DNA of 25,475 nt from Phycisphaerales bacterium UBA2218 (lineage in GTDB: Bacteria; Planctomycetota; Phycisphaerae; Sedimentisphaerales; Anaerobacaceae). Both the position numbers and the translations under genes were made by a program. Below, piece by piece: positions 7,504 through 15,800 of this stretch (position 1 is its first letter; each line of letters starts with the position of its first letter). The stretch spans positions 10,008-35,482 of the forward strand of contig DCUI01000225.1 of assembly GCA_002327785.1 (NCBI GenBank), read 5' to 3'. The notes below the pieces were generated by a model that saw nothing but the letters and a program-made list of their open reading frames with translations, had not been told where the DNA came from and searched no databases.

Positions 7504-9309
7504 ATGACCCACAGAATCATAGGGCGAGTGAAACGGGTGAACGGCCCGGTCATCGAGGTGATGGGGATCACCGACGCCGAGATGTTCGAGCTGGTGAAGG
7601 TCGGCGAGGAGGGACTCGTCGGCGAGCTGATCAAACTCGAAACCGACAGCGCCGTCGTCCAGGTCTACGAGGACCCCACGGGTGTTGCCCCGTTCGATCC
7701 CGTCTACGGAATGGGCATGCCGCTGTCGGTGGAACTGGGTCCCGGCATGGTGGGCACGATCTACGACGGGATCCAGAGGCCCCTTGAAGCGATCCGTGCG
7801 GTCTCGGAGATCTATGTGCAGCGAGGCATCACGGTTGCCTCGTTGAATCGCGAGAAGAAGTGGCGTTTTGTCCCCTCCGCACGAATGGGAGACCGCCTTG
7901 CCGGCGGGATGGTCCTCGGCACGGTTCAGGAGACCGGAAACGTCCTTCACAAGATCCTCGTTCCGCCTGGAACCGAGGGTGTCCTCGAATCGATCGTCGC
8001 GGAGGGGGATTACACCGTGGAGGAAGTCGTCGCCGTCCTGCGGGCCGCCGATGCGCGGACGAGAGAGCTAGGCCTGATGCACAGATGGCCCATCCGCACG
8101 CAGCGCCCGGTTTGCGCTCGCCTGGCCCTGGATATTCCGCTCATCACCGGCCAGAGGGTCATCGACACGCTCTTCCCCGTAGCCAAAGGCGGGACCATCG
8201 CCATCCCAGGCGGATTCGGAACCGGAAAGACGATGACGCAACAGGCCATCGCCAAGTGGTGTGATGCCGATCTCATCGTGTACATCGGCTGTGGGGAACG
8301 AGGCAACGAGATCACCGACGTCCTGACGGAGTTCCCGAAGCTGGTGGATCCTCGCACGGGCCGATCCCTCATGGAGCGGACGATCCTGATTGCCAACACG
8401 TCCAATATGCCCGTGTCCGCGCGAGAGGCGAGCATTTACACGGGGATCACCATGGCGGAATACTTCCGGGACCAGGGCTACGACGTTGCGGTGATGGCGG
8501 ACTCCACGTCGCGATGGGCCGAGGCGCTGCGCGAGCTCTCGGGACGTATGGAGGAGATGCCGGCGGAGGAGGGATTCCCTGCGTATCTGCCGACCCGGAT
8601 CGCGGAGTTCTACGAACGGGCCGGATCGATGGAGACACTGTGTGGCAGTCGCGGCTCGGTGACGGTCATCGGGGCCGTGTCTCCGCCCGGCGGTGACTTC
8701 TCGGAACCGGTGACTCAGCACACGAAGCGGTTTATCCGCTGTTTCTGGGCCCTCGACCGTGAACTGGCCAACGCCCGGCACTATCCGGCCATCTCCTGGC
8801 TCGACAGTTACAGCGAGTATCTCAGCGACATCACCTCGTGGTGGGAGCAGCAGGTCCGTATGGAATGGGCTGCCGACCGAACTGAGATCATGGACCTGCT
8901 GCATCGCGAGGTTCGGCTGCAGCAGGTGGTAAAGCTGGTCGGTCCCGACGCGTTACCCGACACGCAGCGATTCATCCTCGAGGTGTGCACGCTGTTCAAG
9001 AACGCCTTTCTTCAGCAGAACGCCTACGACAAGATTGATGCCTTCTCGGTCGTTCAGAAACAGGCGAGAATGCTGCATGTCATCGTCGCATACTGGAAAC
9101 GCGGCTACACGGTCATCAAGAAGGGCGCAACCCTCATTGAACTCAAGAAGCTCAAAGTGTATCACGACATCATGAGAATGAAATTTTCCGTCCCCAACGA
9201 CGATCTTTCCGGCTTCGACAAGATCGAAGCCCGCCTGGAACGAGCCATGGACCAGTTGGAGGCCCTGCATGCCCGAGATGAGAAACAGACGTCTGCTGTC
9301 CGGACGTGA
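7504..9309 (+). CDS. atpA: V/A-type ATPase catalytic subunit A
   Basis: A 601-residue protein, the usual length for the catalytic subunit. The N-terminal beta-barrel (RIIGRVKRVNGPVIEV) is followed by the bulge region with the A-specific insertion (about 85-190), which includes GGMVLGTVQET. The Walker A loop GGFGTGKT lies at residues 236-243, with K242 and T243 for ATP and magnesium. The catalytic glutamate lies in GERGNEITDVL. ADSTSRWAEALRELSGR and YPAISWLDSYSEY are A-subunit signatures. It hydrolyses or makes ATP in the alternating A3B3 ring. There is no obvious Shine-Dalgarno motif before the ATG; a hairpin lies upstream. The last 41 bases overlap the B gene. Confidence 0.97.
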   Translation: MTHRIIGRVKRVNGPVIEVMGITDAEMFELVKVGEEGLVGELIKLETDSAVVQVYEDPTGVAPFDPVYGMGMPLSVELGPGMVGTIYDGIQRPLEAIRAVSEIYVQRGITVASLNREKKWRFVPSARMGDRLAGGMVLGTVQETGNVLHKILVPPGTEGVLESIVAEGDYTVEEVVAVLRAADARTRELGLMHRWPIRTQRPVCARLALDIPLITGQRVIDTLFPVAKGGTIAIPGGFGTGKTMTQQAIAKWCDADLIVYIGCGERGNEITDVLTEFPKLVDPRTGRSLMERTILIANTSNMPVSAREASIYTGITMAEYFRDQGYDVAVMADSTSRWAEALRELSGRMEEMPAEEGFPAYLPTRIAEFYERAGSMETLCGSRGSVTVIGAVSPPGGDFSEPVTQHTKRFIRCFWALDRELANARHYPAISWLDSYSEYLSDITSWWEQQVRMEWAADRTEIMDLLHREVRLQQVVKLVGPDALPDTQRFILEVCTLFKNAFLQQNAYDKIDAFSVVQKQARMLHVIVAYWKRGYTVIKKGATLIELKKLKVYHDIMRMKFSVPNDDLSGFDKIEARLERAMDQLEALHARDEKQTSAVRT

Positions 9310-10669
9310 GTATATCGGCGTCGACAAGATCGACGGCCCGCTGGTATTCGTCGGGCGGACCCATCCCGTAGGATACCGGGAACTCATCGAGTGCGTCGAC
9401 CGGCAAGGGAACGTCCGGCTGGGGATCGTGCTGGAATCCTCGACCAATCTCGTCGTGGCGCAGATCTTCGAGGGGACTGCCGGCCTTGCGTTGCCGGATA
9501 CGCGGGTGCGCTTTCGCGGGGAGCCGCTGACCATCCCCGTTTCTCGGGAGATGCTCGGGCGAGTCTTCAACGGCCTTGGGTTTCCGATTGACGGCGGGCC
9601 GCCGCCCCGCAGCGACGTGGAGCGGGACGTCAACGGCATGCCCATCAACCCGACAGCCCGGCAGTATCCAAGGGATTTCATTCAAACCGGCATCTCTGCG
9701 ATCGACGGCATGAACACATTGATCCGCGGCCAGAAACTCCCCATTTTCTCGGGGAACGGGCTTCCGCACAACGAGCTTGCGGCCCAGATCGCACGCCAGG
9801 CAAGGATACGCGGGACGGACGCCGAATTCGCCGTGGTTTTTGCAGCCATGGGGGTCAAGCACGATGTGGCCCGGTTCTTTTCGAGTTCTTTCGAAGAAAG
9901 CGGCGTGTTGGACAATGTCGCGCTGTTCCTCTCTCTGGCCGACGATCCTTCCATCGAGCGGCTGATTACACCGAGGACGGCCCTGACCCTCGCAGAGCAT
10001 CTGGCCTTCAGCGAGGGAATGCACGTGCTTGTGATCATGACCGATATGACCAACTACTGTGAATCGCTGCGAGAGATCTCCACGACTCGCGGCGAGATCC
10101 CGTCTCGCAAGGGATATCCGGGGTATCTCTACTCCGACCTGGCAGAGCTTTACGAACGCTCGGGGATGATCAAAGGGCACAGCGGCTCCATCACCTTGCT
10201 GCCCATTCTGACCATGCCCAACGATGACATCTCCCACCCCATTCCCGACTTGTCCGGGTATATTACGGAAGGGCAGATCGTCTTCGAACGGGAGATGGAC
10301 GGCCGGGGGATCTACCCGCCGGTGGCGGGACTGCCCTCGCTTTCGCGTCTGATGAAAGACGGGATCGGAGAAGGCATGACCCGTGGAGACCATCCCCATC
10401 TGGCGAGCCAGCTCTTTGCCGCATATAGCCACGTGAAGGACGTGCGCAATCTTGCGTCCGTGATCGGCGAGGAGGAGTTGACGCCGCTCGACCACAACTA
10501 CCTCGAATTTGGCAAGGCGTTCGAGCAGAAGTTCGTTTCGCAACGTAAGGATGAGAACAGGAGCATCGAGCAGACGCTGGACCTGGGGTGGGAGGTCCTG
10601 AGACTCCTGCCGGCCGGCGAGTTGCACAGGATCACGGAAGAGGAGATCGAGAAGTATTACGGAGCATAG
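9269..10669 (+). CDS. atpB: V/A-type ATPase subunit B (non-catalytic)
   Basis: A 466-residue protein with the family opening REYIGVDKIDGPLVFV and the segment IFSGNGLPHNELAAQIARQA in the place where A has its Walker loop. As in other B subunits there is no GxxGxGKT. The segments TDMTNYCESLREIS and GYPGYLYSDLAELYERSG are B signatures and supply the arginine-containing interface with subunit A. The gene starts inside the end of A: a GGAGG at 9258-9262 sits six bases before the ATG at 9269. A second ATG nine bases on is possible. The overlap implies coupled translation, fitting the 3:3 stoichiometry. Confidence 0.97.
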   Translation: MPEMRNRRLLSGREYIGVDKIDGPLVFVGRTHPVGYRELIECVDRQGNVRLGIVLESSTNLVVAQIFEGTAGLALPDTRVRFRGEPLTIPVSREMLGRVFNGLGFPIDGGPPPRSDVERDVNGMPINPTARQYPRDFIQTGISAIDGMNTLIRGQKLPIFSGNGLPHNELAAQIARQARIRGTDAEFAVVFAAMGVKHDVARFFSSSFEESGVLDNVALFLSLADDPSIERLITPRTALTLAEHLAFSEGMHVLVIMTDMTNYCESLREISTTRGEIPSRKGYPGYLYSDLAELYERSGMIKGHSGSITLLPILTMPNDDISHPIPDLSGYITEGQIVFEREMDGRGIYPPVAGLPSLSRLMKDGIGEGMTRGDHPHLASQLFAAYSHVKDVRNLASVIGEEELTPLDHNYLEFGKAFEQKFVSQRKDENRSIEQTLDLGWEVLRLLPAGELHRITEEEIEKYYGA

Positions 10670-10680
10670 CAGAGGGTTCC

Positions 10681-11334
10681 ATGGCACAGTCCGATCATGC
10701 ACCGACGAAGACGAATCTGCTCAGGCTCAGAAGCGATCTGAAGTTTGCCGAGCAGGGATACGAGCTCTTGGACCAGAAACGGAACATTCTCATCGTCGAG
10801 CTCCTGTCGCTGGTGGACCAGACGGCGGACCACCAGGCCCGGGTGGATGGTGCGCTGGCGCAGGCGTACAAGACGCTGGAGCAGGCCATCCTTGACATGG
10901 GAAGACTCAAAGTGCAATATCTGACCGGCGCGGTGAACGTCGCGACCGATATCACGGTGCGCTCCAGGCGAGTGATGGGCGTCCATCTGCCCGTCGTGGA
11001 GACTACATTCACGGAGCACAGTCCCTACTACAGTCCCATGGGCACCAGTTTCTGGATCGACAGCTCAGTGCAGTTGTTCAAAGAAGTCCTGCGGCTTCTG
11101 GGCAAGCTCTCCGAGTTGAAGATCTCCGTATTGCGGCTTGCCAACGAAGTCAAGAGGACGATCCGCAAGGTCAACGCCCTGGAAAAGATAGCCATTCCCG
11201 ACCTGAAGGAGACCGTTCGTTGTATCGAGACAAGGCTCGAGGAGAACGAACGGGATATGTTCATCCTCATGAAGATGGTCAAGGAGAATCTGGACAGGAA
11301 ACGAATGAAAGCCAGGGAGGCCGATCGTGCGTAA
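10681..11334 (+). CDS. atpD: V/A-type ATPase subunit D (rotor shaft)
   Basis: A 217-residue protein, the central rotor coiled coil that turns inside A3B3. The opening TKTNLLRLRSDLKFAEQGYE and the following LLDQKRNILIVELL match the family's 'P Tk.nLl.lk..l..a..g..LLk.Krd.L..el'. The second long helix sits at about 155-210 with VNALEKIAIPDLKETV ('vNALe.v.iP.l..ti'). AGAGGG lies four bases before the ATG. It closes the ATPase gene set and overlaps the next gene by eight bases. Confidence 0.94.
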   Translation: MAQSDHAPTKTNLLRLRSDLKFAEQGYELLDQKRNILIVELLSLVDQTADHQARVDGALAQAYKTLEQAILDMGRLKVQYLTGAVNVATDITVRSRRVMGVHLPVVETTFTEHSPYYSPMGTSFWIDSSVQLFKEVLRLLGKLSELKISVLRLANEVKRTIRKVNALEKIAIPDLKETVRCIETRLEENERDMFILMKMVKENLDRKRMKAREADRA

Positions 11335-11815
11335 GCCCATCCAGCGAATCATGGTCTACATCGATGGAAGTGAGCAATCCATTATTGCCGCCCAGTACGC
11401 CATATGTCTTGCCGCGTCTTCGGGCGCGGAGCTCATTGCGTGTTACATCGTCAATACCACGGCGCTGGAGGATCTGCTCCGGGCCAGGATATTCCTTCAG
11501 GATGAGCAAGCCGAATACGGACATGACATGGAAGCCGATGCGGAACGATATCTCAACTATGTGAGTGAGTTGGCCGCCAGAAAGGGTGTGACGGCCACCA
11601 GGAAGAGCGGCAGAGGAAGCGTGCACAAGGAGATCGTCGATGCTGTCAGGGAGTACGATGTGGACCTCCTTGTCATCGGCGAGTTGTCGCCGATTCGCAG
11701 CAGGAGAGACGAATTTTACGATGAGGCCGAGCGGGCGATGCGCGCAGCGCCGTGCTCTGTGCTGATCGTCAAGAATGAAGACCGGGTCTGCGAGATGTAT
11801 GAGTCGGTGGAGTAA
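11327..11815 (+). CDS. Universal stress protein (UspA-like), ATP motif degenerate
   Basis: A 162-residue UspA-fold protein: first strand and loop QRIMVYIDGSEQS, then the AQYAICLAASSGAELIACYI helix and strand, the VDLLVIG strand, and the closing APCSVLIVK. In ATP-binding family members the VIG strand is followed by GxxGx9GS/T. Here it reads GELSPIRSRRDEF, so the second glycine and the Gly-Ser are absent, and it may not bind ATP (UspA subgroup). A GTG start at 11327 follows AGGGAGG by six bases and overlaps the subunit D end by eight bases. It is thus probably translated with the ATPase genes. It may sense stress or energy status for the pump, but no direct evidence of that is visible. Confidence 0.85.
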   Translation: MRKPIQRIMVYIDGSEQSIIAAQYAICLAASSGAELIACYIVNTTALEDLLRARIFLQDEQAEYGHDMEADAERYLNYVSELAARKGVTATRKSGRGSVHKEIVDAVREYDVDLLVIGELSPIRSRRDEFYDEAERAMRAAPCSVLIVKNEDRVCEMYESVE

Positions 11816-11872
11816 CGCGAAGGCGAACGAATATCGTTGTCTTCCTACGAAAGGTACCAGGAGAAGTGTGTC

Positions 11873-12322
11873 ATGGCGTTGATTGATTTGGTTGTGCCTG
11901 AAATCATCAAGTTACCCCTGGAATCGAGAGACAAGCCTGATGTCCTGCGGGAGCTCGTCGGGGTGTTGAAGGATGCGGGCAAGATTCAGGATTTTGATGC
12001 GGTGCTCAAAGCGGTACAGGAACGTGAATACAAACAGAGCACCGGATTGGAGGAGGGTATTGCGGTCCCGCATGGCAAGACGACTGCCGTCTCCAGCCTG
12101 CAACTTGCCATCGGCATAGCCCCCCAGGGAATCGACTTCAACTCGCTGGACGGCAAACCGACCAATCTCTTCTTCCTCCTGGTCGGTTCGCCCGATCAGT
12201 CCGGGCCCCACGTACAAGCCCTTGCCGAAGTGGCAAGACTGGCTCGGTCGAAAGTGCTCTGCCGGGCGTTGGCCGACGCAGAGAACGTACAGCAGGTGGT
12301 TGAATTGATGAAGAGCGAATAA
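11873..12322 (+). CDS. PTS IIA domain protein (fructose/PtsN-type)
   Basis: A 149-residue single-domain protein of the PTS EIIA type 2 family. The phosphorylated histidine is H67 in TGLEEGIAVPHGKT, the family's 'tGi..giaiPH'. The later LFFLLVGSPDQSG and LAEVARLARS segments also fit. Proteins like this (PtsN/IIA-Ntr) often serve regulation, taking phosphate from NPr/EI and binding target proteins such as kinases and transporters, rather than sugar uptake. No IIB or IIC is nearby, favouring regulation. The ATG at 11873 has AGGAG nine bases upstream; a TTG at 11837 in the same frame is the alternative. It lies 57 bases after the stress protein and 15 before the STAS gene. Confidence 0.85.
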   Translation: MALIDLVVPEIIKLPLESRDKPDVLRELVGVLKDAGKIQDFDAVLKAVQEREYKQSTGLEEGIAVPHGKTTAVSSLQLAIGIAPQGIDFNSLDGKPTNLFFLLVGSPDQSGPHVQALAEVARLARSKVLCRALADAENVQQVVELMKSE

Positions 12323-12337
12323 GGACGGAGATGCGAT

Positions 12338-12688
12338 ATGAATATTCAGGAATCAACCGGTGGAGTTATTGTGATCCGTCTCCCCTGCAATCCCGCGCTC
12401 GGAGACGACTTGCACAGTGCGACTCGCTTGGCGCGTGACCGCGGCGTCTGCCATATCGTATTGGACTTCTCCGACGTGGAGTTCCTCGATTCCAGCCATC
12501 TGAGCAGCCTGTTGCGGCTGCATCAACTTGTACAACAGCACAATGGCAGGCTCATTCTCTGCGGTCTTGGCTCGGAAGCGGGACACGTGCTCGCCAAGGC
12601 CGGCCTTGACGGCATGTTCGAGATAAAACTCAACCGTTCAGACGCCCTTGCCGCCATCCAGGCATGCCACCAACCGCCCCGGGGCTGA
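12338..12688 (+). CDS. STAS-domain protein (anti-anti-sigma factor-like)
   Basis: A 116-residue single STAS domain. The conserved loop reads DFSDVEFLDSSHLSSLL, matching 'DlS.v.fmDSSGLg.L' of SpoIIAA-type anti-anti-sigma factors. It includes the DSS in which a serine is phosphorylated by a partner kinase; the usual Gly after it is His. GRLILCGLGSEAGHVLAKAGLDGMFEI fits the rest of the fold. Such proteins act by partner switching with a GHKL-type kinase and a sigma factor or effector, none of which lies nearby. GGAG at 12327-12330 is seven bases before the ATG. It is probably the last gene of the ATPase transcript. Confidence 0.85.
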   Translation: MNIQESTGGVIVIRLPCNPALGDDLHSATRLARDRGVCHIVLDFSDVEFLDSSHLSSLLRLHQLVQQHNGRLILCGLGSEAGHVLAKAGLDGMFEIKLNRSDALAAIQACHQPPRG

Positions 12689-12750
12689 AGCATAAGGGTG
12701 ATCTGGGAGCCGGATAGACTACCCAAGGCGATGATCTGTGTACAGACACT

Positions 12751-12780
12751 ACCGGAGTAAGAGTAGCCGGTTCTGATTTT
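12751..12780 (+). terminator. Weak candidate terminator after the STAS gene
   Basis: ACCGG (12751-12755) and CCGGT (12767-12771) could form a five-bp stem with an 11-base loop, followed by TCTGATTTT. The stem is short and the T-run broken. It is offered only because the convergent genes on either side need termination in this 202-base gap. Confidence 0.25.
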
Positions 12781-12890
12781 GGAAACCTGTCCTCGGGGAG
12801 CGCGTGGAGGAAGACACCACCGATCATATGGTCAGTGGCGGTACGGACTTGTTGTACGGGAAACACTCGTGCGCGCAGTTGAGGCATGGG

Positions 12891-15800
12891 TCAAATTGGC
12901 GGACCTCCGGGCGATCCGCCGTGGAGATCACTGGCCTGCCAGTTCTCCGGCGAGGCCGGATCTGCGGTCACATCAACAATCTCCAGCGAGGGCCCACTTC
13001 CGTCGGCCAAGACCGGCCATGGGGCCTCCGTGCCGTAGGTGAATTCCAGCAGTGTCCGGCCTTCGGCGTCAATGAGTTCGATGTGCTCGCCGGCGTTGGA
13101 GAGACGCCCCTCGTACTCGCCGGCAATCGGCAGACCGAAACCGTATCGTGCTTCAAACGCGCCGAGATTCTTGACGAGCAGCACGTATTGCCCAGGGGCC
13201 AGCAGCGTCCGGCGGCTGCCGGTGAAATCGAATTCAATGCCATCAACAAAACGGACCCCAGCGAGATCCAATGGGACGGTCCCGGGATTGACCAGCTCGA
13301 CAAATTCGAAATCGTTCTCATTGTCGAAACCGGCCGCCTGTTCGGCGGGGATTGGGTCGGAAGGGTGATAGTGCAATTCGGAGATGGCTACTACCGACGG
13401 GCCCACCGAGAAAGACGCTTCGCTCAGAGCGCTCCATTCGAATCCGTCGAAAGCGCGCGCCTTGATCGTTGCCGTTTCCCATAGCGTGATTGGCTCGACG
13501 TACTGTTGTGCTACGGGCGGCTCTCCGATCACTCGTCGCTCTCCGGCCACGAGTTGAGCATCGATGAGGAAATCAGAGCTTCCCTGTGAGACATTCAGGC
13601 CGTGAATGGCCAAAAGGTTCTGGCCCGACTGGAGGGCATTGACGAACCTGCTTACATCGAAACTGCTAAACTGCACGGCGGCCGAATCATCATGGCCGGC
13701 CGTCGCGGCAGAGTTCCATTGAACGTTGGCCGGTGCATTCTCAGAGGCAATGAGAACCCCGTTCAGATAGGCGACAAAACCATCGTCATAACGCATCCTC
13801 AGGGTCATGAAGTTCACCTGTTTCAACGTCTCTCCGTCGAGATGGAACGGAATGCGAATGAACACGGATGTGGCGACCCCTCGCATCGGCCCATCGACAT
13901 CAATGCCAATCAGCGCGTCGTAGGTGGTGCTCGTATCATAGCCCACGCCACCGGTGCCGGATACCCAGGCCGAATCATCGACGCCGCCGACCGTTCGCCA
14001 CGCGGAGCCGAGGACGTTTCCGCCATTGGCCGTCGATGGCACCAGCACCTTTTTGGGGCTGTTGCTCGTGACCGGTGTTGTCCGCGAGAGTTCCTCGACC
14101 TGGACGGGCATGATCGGGTCGGTGCCGTCCACGGTGTAGTAGATCGTTCCCCCGGTTGCGTTCAAGGACAACTCAAATCCCGGGTCCACACGCCCGCCCG
14201 GCTGGCTGAAGACGGGCGCATCGACGCGGGGATAGAGGCCGGCGTTGCGAAGCTGCTCCAGAACGAACTCCGACCTTCGAGGGAAGTAATTGGCCAGAAG
14301 ACTGTCGCGTTGCTGGGCCCAGTGCTCATCTCGAGTGAACGGAGTGCTGCCAAGCTGATCGCCCCAGCGGGCGGATTCCCCCACGATGGCGCGCTCGACC
14401 AGATCGGCCAGTGCCACAAAACGCGCGGCGGGCTGGTTGTTTTCCGCGTGCGATGGGTCCCAACCGGAACTGTCGGAGTTCACATACAAGGCCCCGCCGT
14501 TGAAGAAGTGCTGATGGACGCGGTCGCCGAACAACGTGCGGAACCGGGCATTGGCCCGCAAGGCGGCATAGGGACGGGCCACCGCGCTGTCCACGGCGGT
14601 GCGGTCGGTATTCAGGCCCGAGAGGGCGGTTTCCGTATCCCAGGGGTAGAACTGAAAACCGTCACCGTTGTCGCGGTTGCGTCCGACCCACCAGTTGCGC
14701 CCGGGCCAGTCGCCGTTGCCGACGTAGAAATTGAGGATCATGTAATCGATCATGTTCTCCACGTCCAGCAGATCCTCGTAATGGGGATTTCGCGTGCCGT
14801 CCGGATCGTTGCCCTGGATGCGCTGATAGACGCTGTCGTCGGAGACGTCGCTATTCAGCAGCGCCAGCAACCGGTTCCAGGCGTCATAGTTGCCGTCGGG
14901 AACCGAGTCCTGATTGATGGCGTCCCAGGAGTCCTTGTCGCCTCCGTGATAGGAAGCAGAGAAGGCGGCGTCGGGACGTTCCACCGGATTGTATAGTCCC
15001 CAGTAGAAACCATTGATGTAGAGGTGGACAAACGTGCTGTGGGAGGCCACATTGCCCATGGCTCGGGCAGTATCCATGGCGAACGCATCACGTATATAAA
15101 GGGCACTGCCGCCACCATAGCGCCAGGCGTCGTTGCTGTTGGCCCGCAGGATGAAGTTGTCGAACTCATCCGCGGCGTCCGGCCCAAAGAGGGGATAGCT
15201 GAGCTTGGGGGCTCCGTACTCCTCACGGAAGATCAGCCGAAACGATTTCTTCAAAGTCAAGTCGAACCGTCGAAAGGCACCGCCTTGAATGCGTATGCCG
15301 GCATCCTCCTGAAATCCTTCGCGGCCGTCCGGGTAGATCAATTCCAGTGAGACCGGCCGTTCCCAGTTGTCACCGCGACTGGTCGGGTTCGAGTAGATGC
15401 CCTGTGGTCCGAACATATCATCGATATCTATGACGACGGACATGGACGGCAGCGATCGAAGATCCTCTTTGATTGTCGCGGTGTATCTTCCGCCGAAATT
15501 GTCCTGGCCGGCCGGACCGATCACACGCCGGTCCAGACCGTAATCCGCAGGTTGACCATTCCAGCTCGTGGGAAACCCGGCTGCAAGCGCTGCCGCCTGG
15601 TCTTGTGCCGTGATGTCCTCCAGGAACAAATACGTATGAGTCACAACACGCGACGGTCGCCATCCGTCCAGAAAAGCGGCTGCACGCAGCGTTGTCGTCC
15701 GGTCGATGAAGATGGGGCCGACGTATTCATCCCCTGCAGTCATCGTCGGCGCGCTGCCATCCAGAGTATAGCGAATCGTCGCACCGTCGGGGAGGCATGC

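Noticed and set aside
13602..14996. A long plus-strand open frame (464 codons) opposite the CotH gene
   Set aside because: It is antisense to a gene with clear domains, its translation shows no family features, and long antisense frames are common in GC-rich coding DNA. The same applies to 1160-2077, 15552-16526, 18117-19469 and 19688-21019 on the plus strand.
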